DNA of 64,000 nucleotides from contig JAWKLQ010000004.1 in the NCBI GenBank assembly GCA_041392665.1, positions 124,001 through 188,000 on the forward strand. The letters are read 5' to 3'. This document shows positions 35,763 through 42,832 of the stretch, piece by piece. Below the pieces are notes generated by a model. That model was not told the DNA's origin, did not search any database, and saw nothing but the letters and a program-made list of their open reading frames with translations. A program made the position numbers and the translations under genes. This DNA is from Flavilitoribacter sp020436695. Its GTDB lineage: Bacteria; Bacteroidota; Bacteroidia; Chitinophagales; Saprospiraceae. Every line of letters starts with the position of its first letter. Positions within the stretch are counted from its first letter, which is position 1.

Positions 35763-35912
35763 TTATCCAACAATCAATTCAGCCTCCAAAACTCCCTTAC
35801 AAGCGCCGCATTCCTCGAAATGCTTTTCCGCTTCGGCTTGTTCCTGTTCATCTAAAAGCCCGTCCATATAGCGCCTAATGAGTTCCAGGGAAAGACAATC
35901 AAAAAACCACAT
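35763..35912 (-). CDS. Stand-alone anti-sigma zinc-finger-like peptide
   Basis: 49 residues from ATG 35912: MWFFDCLSLELIRRYMDGLLDEQEQAEAEKHFEECGACKGVLEAEL. The spacing C6...DG.L.....AE.HF..C33.AC fits the zf-HC2 (ZAS) fold of anti-sigma factors, where Cys, His and two Cys bind zinc. No transmembrane or periplasmic part is attached, so it would be a soluble domain, for instance a decoy or a regulator of a host sigma factor. The TTATTTTC tract 20 bases upstream hints at a promoter but is not consensus. Confidence 0.55.
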   Translation of the reverse strand: MWFFDCLSLELIRRYMDGLLDEQEQAEAEKHFEECGACKGVLEAELIVG

Positions 35913-36089
35913 ATTTTTTCTATACAAGATACGACTTTTCAATAATAGATGTAGGTACATTTATTTTCGCTACCCTACCGGCCTTTTCCCGCGTATACGC
36001 GATATGACGTTAGAAAAATCTTGCTCCAAATGAAAAGGGGCTGCCTCTGGTAACGACAACCCCAATGAATGCAAGTAAACTTGATTATG

Positions 36090-36407
36090 TCAGTCAAGTA
36101 CAGCAAGCTTCTTTTCTAGCATTTCGATTTCTTTTAGTAACTCCAAATAGCCCATTTCTTTCAATCCCTGCCGGTATTGCATCAATTGCCGGTATGCTTC
36201 CGGGTCCGCTGCTACCCTTTCTTCCAATTCCTTTTCTTCCTGGTCGATCCTTTGCAAATCGACCTCTATATCGGCAATTAGTTGCCTCAGCTGCGGTTCT
36301 GGCAACTTACGCAAATCACCAATTCGTTTTTCTTCTAATAGTTCAGAAAGTGCGTACTTGGGAAGATCACCGCTAATAAGTCCGGCTAATAGTCTCCTTT
36401 TGTCCAT
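36090..36407 (-). CDS. Small coiled-coil protein with KRRLLAGLISG N-terminal module
   Basis: 105 residues from ATG 36407 (a TTG precedes it). It opens with MDKRRLLAGLISGDLPKYALSELL, a short module shared in form with the two genes before it. The rest is a coiled coil: PEPQLRQLIADIEVDLQRIDQEEKELEERVAADPEAYRQLMQYRQGLKEMGYLELLKEIEMLEKKL. It overlaps the preceding gene by 35 bases in another frame and is the last gene of the leftward tail-like operon. No family recognised. Confidence 0.6.
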   Translation of the reverse strand: MDKRRLLAGLISGDLPKYALSELLEEKRIGDLRKLPEPQLRQLIADIEVDLQRIDQEEKELEERVAADPEAYRQLMQYRQGLKEMGYLELLKEIEMLEKKLAVLD

Positions 36408-36750
36408 CAATGAAATTGTTTAGGATAAAATCAATCTTTGCCCGCTCGCCCTGGTCTACCATTTCCGTAAAAGCCTGCCGGAACTTATTACGCCAATTAG
36501 CTAAACTTCCGGTTGCCGGTTCTCCAAAGGTCCGGTTGTACCAGTCAATGACAGCACCCGGCCAAAGCCAGGTATTACCGCCGTCCAGGTGTTCCAGTTC
36601 GGGAAAATGGCCGTAGTCCAGAAATAGAAAAATTCGGCGTTCTATGGCATTGAGGCAAAGTAAAGGATTTGCCCCGCTAAGTACCTGGGCCTCGCTGATC
36701 GCGTCCGGATCGCCGCTCAATACACGCCTTAATAGTTGCCGCTTGTCCAT
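36373..36750 (-). CDS. Small protein with KRQLLRRVLSG N-terminal module
   Basis: 125 residues from ATG 36750. The opening MDKRQLLRRVLSGDPDAISEAQVLSG matches the next gene's start even in nucleotides (TTGATGGACAA then ACTATTA). The body NPLLCLNAIERRIFLFLDYGHFPELEHLDGGNTWLWPGAVIDWYNRTFG and LANWRNKFRQAFTEMVDQGERAKIDFILNNF is rich in aromatic residues and unlike anything I know. Its ATG and the upstream TGA share a base (TGATG), which indicates coupled translation. Confidence 0.6.
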   Translation of the reverse strand: MDKRQLLRRVLSGDPDAISEAQVLSGANPLLCLNAIERRIFLFLDYGHFPELEHLDGGNTWLWPGAVIDWYNRTFGEPATGSLANWRNKFRQAFTEMVDQGERAKIDFILNNFIDGQKETISRTY

Positions 36751-37052
36751 CAATCAATGTTTAAAGTTACATAGTGCTTACCCTCCGGCCATTCCCTATT
36801 GGCTAGGTGTATAAAATCCCTACCGGCAACCGTCCACGCAATGCTTCTTTCTTTCAGTCCTTCAAGCTCCTGTAAGGTCATTTGCAAGTTTTCCCGGTGC
36901 TGGCCGTCCTGCTCAATATCGACTAAGTACACCCCGGCCCGGTTTGTTTCCTTCGCACGAAAGGAACGGCCTGAAAGCATTGTTTTTAAATCCTTAGCAG
37001 ATACCCTGCCGGTTAATAGATCGTCAAGAAGTGCGCGTTTATTCGTCCTCAT
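36750..37052 (-). CDS. Small protein with NKRALLDDLLTG N-terminal module
   Basis: 100 residues: MRTNKRALLDDLLTGRVSAKDLKTMLSG, then SFRAKETNRAGVYLVDIEQDGQHRENLQMTLQELEGLKERSIAWTVAGRDFIHLANREWPEGKHYVTLNID. It shares the short KR.LL..L.(S/T)G opening with the two genes downstream. The rest is mixed alpha/beta and unrecognised. It overlaps the gene before it by 14 bases and touches the one after it by one base, so all are tightly coupled. Confidence 0.6.
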   Translation of the reverse strand: MRTNKRALLDDLLTGRVSAKDLKTMLSGRSFRAKETNRAGVYLVDIEQDGQHRENLQMTLQELEGLKERSIAWTVAGRDFIHLANREWPEGKHYVTLNID

Positions 37053-37350
37053 CGGTCAGCCTGTTTAGTGCTTTGTCTAGTAGCTCGTCAACTTCTGAAT
37101 CTGAAAGCCGGGAAACATCAATTTCCGTTTTTACGTCGCGCATTTTGGGTACTACAAACTCAGATAGCTTTAAGATAGCTTGCAGATAGTCTTTGCCGGT
37201 AAGCTTTTGCAATTCCTTTTCAATCTTACTTTGTTGGCCGGTAAGCAATGAAGTATAAAAGCTTTTCATTTCCGCCGTGCTGCCGTTTGGTATACCCTTC
37301 CGGCTGGACCTTTTACCTGCTTCACTTGCGCTTTTCTTATTAAATGGCAT
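37039..37350 (-). CDS. Small-terminase-like DNA-binding protein
   Basis: 103 residues. It starts with MPFNKKSASEAGKRSSRKGIPN, the basic Gly/Lys-rich leader that introduces small proteins next to phage terminases (GRPKGSKNK type), then STAEMKSFYTSLLTGQQSKIEKELQKLTGKDYLQAILKLSEFVVPKMRDV, in which LxKLSEFVVPK is the most family-like part, and an acidic C-terminus. In complete phages of this phylum such a protein precedes a large terminase; none is present here. Confidence in a terminase role is therefore modest. Confidence 0.5.
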   Translation of the reverse strand: MPFNKKSASEAGKRSSRKGIPNGSTAEMKSFYTSLLTGQQSKIEKELQKLTGKDYLQAILKLSEFVVPKMRDVKTEIDVSRLSDSEVDELLDKALNRLTDEDE

Positions 37351-37426
37351 AACGTTACTTTCGTTTCTTTAACATAAAGTTTGGGGCCGGTCCCAATTTG
37401 AGACTAGCCCCGCACTCAATGCTATC

Positions 37427-38017
37427 TTAAATATCTTCGCCGTTCAAAATCTTTTCTCGTGCCTCCTGAACGATCTGTTCTTTTGTCTTAACCTCATTCT
37501 CTTTTCGTGCTGAAAACGTCCGCATAGCTGGCAGTTCTGCCGGTTGCTGCTTTCCACCTGGGCACTCTGCGCAACGTTCAATTTTTACGTCCGGGTCAGT
37601 TTGAATCCTACGAAAGTTGGACGCGGTACCATGTAGCCGCTTCCTCTTTGCGTCATGGTACGCACTTACTTTTTCAGCAAGTATTGGGGCCAAATACTGG
37701 AATGGAAGTACGAAAATTTCCAGCACGCGGAAGTAATCATTCATTTTTTCAGATTCCAGTGTATCGGGTTCAATCTGTTCCAGTTTCGCCCAAAGTTTAT
37801 GGGCCGCTTTTCCCCAATCTCGCTGTATTTCCAGTTGTGGAAGGTCAACAACATCTATACCTATTTGGGTCATTGCTTTAAGTTCCGGAAATAGTTTCCC
37901 GTATAGGTCAAGCATTAGTTTGTAGTCTTTTGTCAATCCAATACGGTGAAAATATCCCGAAAAATCTAAAAGCCCGTTAAGTACGTCAGTTGACAAGTTT
38001 TCTTTGCTCGCTCGCAT
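37427..38017 (-). CDS. Unknown protein of tail-like operon
   Basis: 196 residues, mostly helical: LNGLLDFSGYFHRIGLTKDYKLMLDLYGKLFPELKAMTQ, DWGKAAHKLWAKLEQIEPDTLESEKMNDYFRVLEIFVLPFQYLAPILAEKVSAYHDAKRKRLHG, then ERCAECPGGKQQPAELPA, a CxxC pair that may be half a zinc site, and a Lys/Glu-rich tail. It starts 5 bases after the previous gene, within the operon. No family recognised. Confidence 0.55.
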   Translation of the reverse strand: MRASKENLSTDVLNGLLDFSGYFHRIGLTKDYKLMLDLYGKLFPELKAMTQIGIDVVDLPQLEIQRDWGKAAHKLWAKLEQIEPDTLESEKMNDYFRVLEIFVLPFQYLAPILAEKVSAYHDAKRKRLHGTASNFRRIQTDPDVKIERCAECPGGKQQPAELPAMRTFSARKENEVKTKEQIVQEAREKILNGEDI

Positions 38018-38022
38018 GATGT

Positions 38023-38346
38023 TTAATTTTGATAAATATTCGTGGTTACTTTTTTAATGATCGCTTTTGTTTCCCGCTTTTCCTGCCTTTTCCTGAACTC
38101 TTGCCGGTGCCGCTGGCTTTCTCCCGTCAAGGTGTTAACCGTTGCTGTTAGAGCTTGTATTTGCGTTTGCATCGCGTCTATGCGTTCATCAAATTCCTGC
38201 TTAAGCTCCTTTGCAATCTCCATTTGCATAAACCGCCGCTGTTGTTCTTTTTCAAATACGGCCTTTCTTGCAAAGGCAAGGTTCCACAAGGCGCTAAACA
38301 GTCCCCCGCCACCTTGATCGTTGCTTAATTTTTTTCTGATTCCCAT
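38023..38346 (-). CDS. Small amphipathic coiled-coil protein of tail-like operon
   Basis: 107 residues: MGIRKKLSNDQGGGGLFSALWNLAFARKAVFEKEQQRRFMQMEIAKELKQEFDERIDAMQTQIQALTATVNTLTGESQRHRQEFRKRQEKRETKAIIKKV. A short hydrophobic patch (LFSALWNLAFA) is followed by a 70-residue coiled coil, the form of a stalk or adaptor. It starts one base after the stop of the 683-residue gene, so the two should be made together. Confidence 0.6.
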   Translation of the reverse strand: MGIRKKLSNDQGGGGLFSALWNLAFARKAVFEKEQQRRFMQMEIAKELKQEFDERIDAMQTQIQALTATVNTLTGESQRHRQEFRKRQEKRETKAIIKKVTTNIYQN

Positions 38347-38347
38347 A

Positions 38348-40399
38348 TTAAATTATTCTACCCTGTACTAGCAATGGGGTCAGGCTGCCTACCTTATGAT
38401 CCCGAATTGCCGTTGGTTGTATTAATAAAGTCGATTGTTCGCCCTTTACTAAAAGGGGTTGCCTGAAATTGATTTTTCGATAGGTGTCGTCGCCGCCGTC
38501 GATGATCAGATCATAGGTTATAGCGGCTCGACAGGCTTGTAGCTCGGCTTTGTAGTGCATTTCATAGAGTCCCCTCGCATAGCTGGAGAAAGTCAGCGGA
38601 ACAGGATCAACGGAAAGTTCAACACCTGGGATCATTGCCAGATAAGGCACCGTTGTTCTGATATTGCCCTTGAAAGACCACGTTTCGTTTTGGTCGATCT
38701 CACCATAGAATACCGCAACCCTGGGTGACAAATCGGTAGAAATCTCGTTTTCTTCATTATCCCACAATGCCGGTATGAATATACCACCTGTACCGCCTAC
38801 GTCCGCTGCTGTTTCCTGAATTTCTCCAGTTGCTTCAAATAATGGGTTTTCTATTGTGGTTGTATCGTTTTTGCCTGTTCCCAGGTCAACGGTCCGATTA
38901 AATTGTTCCGGATTTTGTAGGTAAGAGTCGCTGGAATCTTTGAAAGCGAATTTCAAAAAGCGGTTGCGTTCGTTCTCATCATTTTTCCAGCCTGTTTTTG
39001 TGTGGACTGTCTTTGAGACAAAATCTAGCTGGTCGGTAGGCTTATAGAAGCCTTCGATTAAGGTTTCATCGTCTTGTAAGAGGTAATCGTGAGGCGTATA
39101 GAGTATTACCTTTTTGGCTGCAATATCCGTGTATAGCTTGCCATTGCAAATATGAAGCATGGCTTCAAGTAGGCTCTTGCAACTTACATCAGCAGGTAGA
39201 ATATTATTCAAGGGTATATTATCCCCCTCGTAAAATACTGACGCGTCAGGCTCATAAAATACCGACGCGGACAACACAGTGTAGTTTTGTCCAAATTGCG
39301 TATTTCGTCCGGCCTTACGATAATTAGTATCAATGCTGTACTTGTCGCCCGCTTGGGCCTCATAATCGGTCCACTGAATGGAAAAATTTCTAATCTGCGT
39401 TTGATCTGCGCTTGCAACAAATCTTTCCCGAAATACTAGGTAATCGTATGTTCCACCAGCACGACGCCGCCTAACATTAAGTTCAAAAAAGTATGCCGGT
39501 TCCCCCGGTGGGGATGGTGGCAACTCCACTATCATATTCTCGACACGCACCCGCAAGCTGATTGCTCTGCCTATATCTGGCACTGCATATTCGTACTGAT
39601 TTGAATTGAAAATACTAAACGGGTCGTAGGTTGCGGTGAGGTCAAGGACATTAATGAACCGGCCGCCAGAAAAAGACTGCTCTTCTGTTGTCTCTGCTGA
39701 AACAAAGCGAAGCGACCTTTTGCCTTCATAAAAAAATTCTTCTTTAGAACTTAGGAAGACATATATGTGGCGTCCATCCCCTTCAAAAAAATGCGGTGAA
39801 TCAAATGACCAATTCACCGCATTGCAGGCGGCTCTCATAAGCAAACCTAAATTAAACCATATGCGCAGGTCTTGAAGTTTTACATCCCCTGGCGTACCGA
39901 AAGCCCCATAATCGCAAAGTCCGGGCAAAGCTAGTGTTTGCCGATCTCCTGCCCATGTAGCCAAAACATTAGCCTCTGTAAATTCATAAGTACCCAATCC
40001 GGTAAGGTCTGCTAATACAGTCGCTTCAAGATCATCAAGGTAGGACTGTGCAAATACCTCAAAGTCATATACTTTTTCGCTTTCCTCAAATCCCTTGACT
40101 ATTGCCCCGTCTACTGATACCCGTTCGCCGTCTTGAATGGCTTCTATTCTTATGATCTCCGTTGATCGCTGCAAGGCGTCGGGGTTGTACTTTTCCAATA
40201 AAGCCCGGTTCTTTTGCGTGGCTGGAAGATCACCCGATAAACTTGCTTCCTGGCTGATCTGCTGGTATTCCGCGAAGTTATCCAGCGCCTTTGTCAACCG
40301 TGCTTCAAAATCCCCCAAATCGAAAAACACACGGCCCAGGTTGTCACCCCAATTGGCGCGTTCAAAGTCCGAAGCATTCAAGTATTGAATGGTAAGCAT
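38348..40399 (-). CDS. Large tail-hub-like protein
   Basis: 683 residues, no signal peptide, mainly beta. Two stretches resemble the large tail/baseplate hub proteins of Bacteroidota phages: RIWFNLGLLMRAACNAVNWSFDSPHFFEGDGRHIYVFLSSKEEF near residues 180-225 (form LR....LL..I....G......F......YI.L), and NILPADVSCKSLLEAMLHICNGKLYTDIAAKKVILYTPHDYLLQDDETLIEGFYKPTDQLDF near 420-480 (form NILP....C..LL.A......G.LY.D.....V.I.P...Y......DW...LD). No virion gene of other type accompanies it. It begins the seven-gene leftward operon ending at 36090. The ATG follows an intrinsic terminator by 22 bases, an odd arrangement discussed in the findings. The tail role is inference from form, not a search. Confidence 0.5.
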   Translation of the reverse strand: MLTIQYLNASDFERANWGDNLGRVFFDLGDFEARLTKALDNFAEYQQISQEASLSGDLPATQKNRALLEKYNPDALQRSTEIIRIEAIQDGERVSVDGAIVKGFEESEKVYDFEVFAQSYLDDLEATVLADLTGLGTYEFTEANVLATWAGDRQTLALPGLCDYGAFGTPGDVKLQDLRIWFNLGLLMRAACNAVNWSFDSPHFFEGDGRHIYVFLSSKEEFFYEGKRSLRFVSAETTEEQSFSGGRFINVLDLTATYDPFSIFNSNQYEYAVPDIGRAISLRVRVENMIVELPPSPPGEPAYFFELNVRRRRAGGTYDYLVFRERFVASADQTQIRNFSIQWTDYEAQAGDKYSIDTNYRKAGRNTQFGQNYTVLSASVFYEPDASVFYEGDNIPLNNILPADVSCKSLLEAMLHICNGKLYTDIAAKKVILYTPHDYLLQDDETLIEGFYKPTDQLDFVSKTVHTKTGWKNDENERNRFLKFAFKDSSDSYLQNPEQFNRTVDLGTGKNDTTTIENPLFEATGEIQETAADVGGTGGIFIPALWDNEENEISTDLSPRVAVFYGEIDQNETWSFKGNIRTTVPYLAMIPGVELSVDPVPLTFSSYARGLYEMHYKAELQACRAAITYDLIIDGGDDTYRKINFRQPLLVKGEQSTLLIQPTAIRDHKVGSLTPLLVQGRII

Positions 40400-40421
40400 T
40401 TACTATTTACTATGCACAATT

Positions 40422-40459
40422 AAAAAGAAAAAGGCAGTCCCGTATTTGGCAGGACTGCC
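40422..40459 (-). terminator. Leftward intrinsic terminator just before the tail-like operon
   Basis: GGCAGTCC (40433-40440) and GGACTGCC (40452-40459) form a perfect 8-bp stem with an 11-base loop. On the reverse strand it is followed by TTTTTCTTTTTA. It ends transcription of the 139-residue gene at 40643-41062, and the next start codon on the same strand is only 22 bases further on. Confidence 0.75.
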
Positions 40460-40642
40460 GACTCGAAAAATAAACTGTGTATCTTAAATCTAATGGATTT
40501 CTTAATCTGAAAGGTAGTTTTCACACAATTTATTTGCCGGGTCGAGAACGCCGACAAGATACAAAACTCCATTCAAATATTCAATAAAAAATTACATAAC
40601 TTACTGATTAGTAAATATTTGGTAAATATATTTACCATAAAC

Positions 40643-41062
40643 TTATTCCTCTTCCAAGTACTCGTCCCTTTGGTTCTTTTCAAGAAGATCATCAGCCATT
40701 TTAAAAATCTCCTCACACCATTCTTCATATATGAAATTCATACGACGACTTGGAGGAGGCATTATCCTTGCCAATTTCAACACCATGAATAGCCTTTTGC
40801 TAATTCCAGGTATCGGATCATAACTAATCTTCTTAGGAAACCCGAAAAAGTGAACATAATCAGATATTTCGTCCAACCACTCAATATTTTCTAAAGGTAT
40901 TCTCTCGTCTGACCCAATGTCTGTGAAAAAGATTCCATGTTCGTGGGATCTTCCATCGTAGTAATGCTTTGATACTGTGACTTTATTATCAACCCTCCGG
41001 AAAACAACGCCTTTAATGTCGAAGAAAGAAGGCATCATGACGGCTGCATTAACCCACTTCAT
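40643..41062 (-). CDS. Unknown protein
   Basis: 139 residues, no signal peptide or membrane segment. It reads VVFRRVDNKVTVSKHYYDGRSHEHGIFFTDIGSDERIPLENIEWLDEISDYVHFFGFPKKISYDPIPGISKRLFMVLKLARIMPPPSRRMNFIYEEWCEEIFKMADDLLEKNQRDEYLEEE. The shape is a small beta domain followed by a helical, acidic tail. I see no motif that identifies it. It is transcribed leftward and ends at the terminator at 40422-40459. Confidence 0.55.
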   Translation of the reverse strand: MKWVNAAVMMPSFFDIKGVVFRRVDNKVTVSKHYYDGRSHEHGIFFTDIGSDERIPLENIEWLDEISDYVHFFGFPKKISYDPIPGISKRLFMVLKLARIMPPPSRRMNFIYEEWCEEIFKMADDLLEKNQRDEYLEEE

Positions 41063-41098
41063 AATTGAAACTTTTTAGCCCGAAATCTTTTAAAGGTA

Positions 41099-41440
41099 TT
41101 AAATCAGAGGCATATTTTTCCTTTCTTCCATCCATTCGGTTAACTCTTGGCACGATTTGCCCATTTCCCATAAGTTGAGTGCAACCGTCGAAAATGTCAA
41201 TTGACTATTCCGGCCAAGTACACAAGGGATACCTTCGTCAGTCAACCGCTTAGACGCTAAGGTGCGGATTCGTGACTTTGACAAAGATGTGATTTTTGCC
41301 GCTTCGGCTAAATCAACGATCCTTCCAATATCATCACCAGTATGGAGCCTACCTTCCATCTTAGCAAGTTCAATTCTTATAGTATAGGAAATGATTTCCT
41401 TTAGTTCGTCGACTGAGATAGTTACTATTTGAATCGACAT
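41099..41440 (-). CDS. Small HTH DNA-binding protein, C type
   Basis: 113 residues from ATG 41440 (MSIQIVTISVDELKEIISYTIRIELAKMEG, a helical opening), then DLAEAAKITSLSKSRIRTLASKRLTDEGIPCVLGRNSQLTFSTVALNLW, an excisionase-like winged helix in which the wing carries GRNSQLTF. It has the same architecture as the A and B paralogues but is more distant. It is the sixth small protein of this plan in the element. Confidence 0.6.
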   Translation of the reverse strand: MSIQIVTISVDELKEIISYTIRIELAKMEGRLHTGDDIGRIVDLAEAAKITSLSKSRIRTLASKRLTDEGIPCVLGRNSQLTFSTVALNLWEMGKSCQELTEWMEERKNMPLI

Positions 41441-41516
41441 ATTCTTTAGTTTTCTTACAAAATAATAAAGCCCCACCAATATGATGAGGCTCTAATTTTT
41501 CTTGATCAATTTTGAT

Positions 41517-41819
41517 TCATTCATCGATCTGCCTTTTCAAAATTTGAGATAATTTTTCTCTCACCTTTATCACGACTGAAAAGAGTATCATACTTACAAA
41601 TTGCAACCCAATTTGGCGATAGATTTCGAACTTTGATTTCCCAAGTCTTTGAAGAATACTTTTTAGTTCAATAAGGTCACCAAACCATTCTTCTCGATAT
41701 TTTTTAGGTACTATCAATTTAGAAAAGGAAAAAAAGGTTTGGTTATCAATCCTATTGCTTCTTGTCTGGTTAATTCTTCGAAATAACGAAGTCTGAGCAT
41801 TTGGCCAACCTTTTCGCAT
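41517..41819 (-). CDS. YREEW..GDL membrane protein, C-terminal part (frame -1)
   Basis: The informative part starts at SFSKLIVPKKYREEWFGDLIELKSILQRLGKSKFEIYRQIGLQFVSMILFSVVIKVREKL, followed by a short charged tail. It matches the neighbouring protein (41959-42390) in LPKAYREEFIGDLLEMEAILDKEGHPKWW and in the hydrophobic C-terminal segment. The first 30 codons of the open frame, up to NQTFF, look like an out-of-frame reading of the overlapping upstream gene. It is probably translated only by -1 slippage at a T-run (41729-41735 on the plus strand reads AAAAAAA). Alternatively the gene is broken by one lost base. Confidence 0.55.
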   Translation of the reverse strand: MRKGWPNAQTSLFRRINQTRSNRIDNQTFFSFSKLIVPKKYREEWFGDLIELKSILQRLGKSKFEIYRQIGLQFVSMILFSVVIKVREKLSQILKRQIDE

Positions 41820-41956
41820 ACTTGCATGTACGCTATCACATAGACATCTTGCAGACGAAACAGTGCTGCAACAATCTTTGAAATAAGATTATCAATAACC
41901 AAAAAAGAAGCTAATACTAAAAGGACATAAAAAAGAAATTCAATCCCAGTATTCAT
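41714..41956 (-). CDS. N-terminal part of a YREEW..GDL membrane protein (zero frame)
   Basis: 80 residues from ATG 41956. It has a membrane helix (EFLFYVLLVLASFLVIDNLIS), a helical stretch (YMQVCEKVGQMLRLRYFEELTRQEAIGLITKPFFPFLN) and then a stop. The DNA at the end of this frame is CCT TTT TTT CCT, a T-TTT-TTT slippery heptamer. Slipping back one base joins the protein to the YREEW..GDL part, giving about 147 residues with a membrane helix at each end. It starts 2 bases after the stop of the 143-residue gene. Confidence 0.5.
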   Translation of the reverse strand: MNTGIEFLFYVLLVLASFLVIDNLISKIVAALFRLQDVYVIAYMQVCEKVGQMLRLRYFEELTRQEAIGLITKPFFPFLN

Positions 41957-41958
41957 AT

Positions 41959-42390
41959 TCAATTATTTATTTCTTTTTTCGTTTCAGCTTTAACAAACCA
42001 CTCCTTCAACTTAAAAAATGAAGCATGCCAAACAACGCTTGCCACCTGCGCGAACATTAAGCATCTGACCCACCACTTTGGATGCCCCTCCTTGTCCAAG
42101 ATTGCCTCCATTTCAAGTAAATCTCCAATGAATTCTTCCCGATAGGCTTTCGGTAACAAAAACCTTAGTGAAGCAATTTTATTTGGCTTCAACTTTGTTA
42201 CAATTTTTGGTGGGGATTGCTTTTTTATATCCTCACCAAATAATCCAGATACTACCGTTTTTATTTCTTTTCCTTCTAGGGATTGAAGCCTATCTTTATG
42301 TTCCAATAAATAATTTGTTTTTGTTATTTTGTAGAAACGCTCCAAAGCTTCGCTTATCTTTTTCAATTCAGGCAAATTATGAGATTCCAT
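41959..42390 (-). CDS. YREEF..GDL-domain protein in a PadR-linked operon
   Basis: 143 residues. The N-terminal half is helical (NLPELKKISEALERFYKITKTNYLLEHKDRLQSL). The C-terminal half, LRFLLPKAYREEFIGDLLEMEAILDKEGHPKWWVRCLMFAQVASVVWHASFFKLKEWF, carries the (L/V)PK.YREE..GDL.E...L...G.P motif and one probable membrane segment. Small proteins with this motif occur beside PadR regulators in cyanobacteria and acidobacteria, where the motif also starts some ABC permeases. The PadR gene is 18 bases upstream on the same strand. Confidence 0.65.
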   Translation of the reverse strand: MESHNLPELKKISEALERFYKITKTNYLLEHKDRLQSLEGKEIKTVVSGLFGEDIKKQSPPKIVTKLKPNKIASLRFLLPKAYREEFIGDLLEMEAILDKEGHPKWWVRCLMFAQVASVVWHASFFKLKEWFVKAETKKEINN

Positions 42391-42408
42391 AGGAGTAATT
42401 TTTGGCCA

Positions 42409-42705
42409 TTAGCTAAATTGTATTCCCCACATCAAACCAAAAGCCCTTTGGTTTTCCTCAACTGCATTCTGACCCTTAGCGGTAATCTTGTAGTATTTGC
42501 GGCGGTTCCCGCCTCTTTCGTCTACCTCGTCTCCCCAATAGCTTTTTACAAAGCCATTGTTTTCCAATTTCTTCAATACGTTGTATAAACTACCCAAGAG
42601 AAGGGTTGTCCCGGTTTCGCTTACCTCTTGTACTATCTCTAATCCATATTTATCACCGGAAACAAGAACAGATAGTACCTTCAGGTCATTAATTGTAAAA
42701 TTCAT
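42409..42705 (-). CDS. PadR-family transcriptional regulator
   Basis: 98 residues from ATG 42705 (the longer frame starts with GTG). The winged helix is typical of PadR: DLKVLSVLVSGDKYGLEIVQEVSETGTTLLLGSLYNVLKKLENNGFVKSYWGDEVDERGGNRRKYYKITAKGQNAVEENQRAF, with the family's G(S/A)LY..L..LE..G.(V/I)......(....GG.RRKYY.(I/L)T..G). PadR dimers repress adjacent membrane-protein genes and release on ligand binding. It heads the operon with the two YREE..GDL proteins. Confidence 0.88.
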   Translation of the reverse strand: MNFTINDLKVLSVLVSGDKYGLEIVQEVSETGTTLLLGSLYNVLKKLENNGFVKSYWGDEVDERGGNRRKYYKITAKGQNAVEENQRAFGLMWGIQFS

Positions 42706-42785
42706 AGTCGACACGCTAAATGGTTAAGTCTTTAATCCAAAGATATAATTAATTTAAAGAATTGTCAAGAGGTGAAGAAAAATAA

Positions 42786-42812
42786 AAAAGCCCCACCCTG
42801 ACGAGTGAGGCA
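42786..42812 (-). terminator. Leftward intrinsic terminator
   Basis: On the reverse strand GCCTCAC, a short loop and GTGGGGC are followed by TTTTTTATTTTT. It ends the membrane-protein unit (42833-44661). Just upstream of it stands TTTATTATCATGGGAT, which also precedes a second hairpin at 43030-43060; see the findings. Confidence 0.7.
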
Positions 42813-42832
42813 CAATCCCATGATAATAAAGA

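Noticed and set aside
35990..36001. 12-bp palindrome CGCGTATACGCG
   Set aside because: Isolated, not flanking a start or repeated in the element; could be chance or a restriction-type site.
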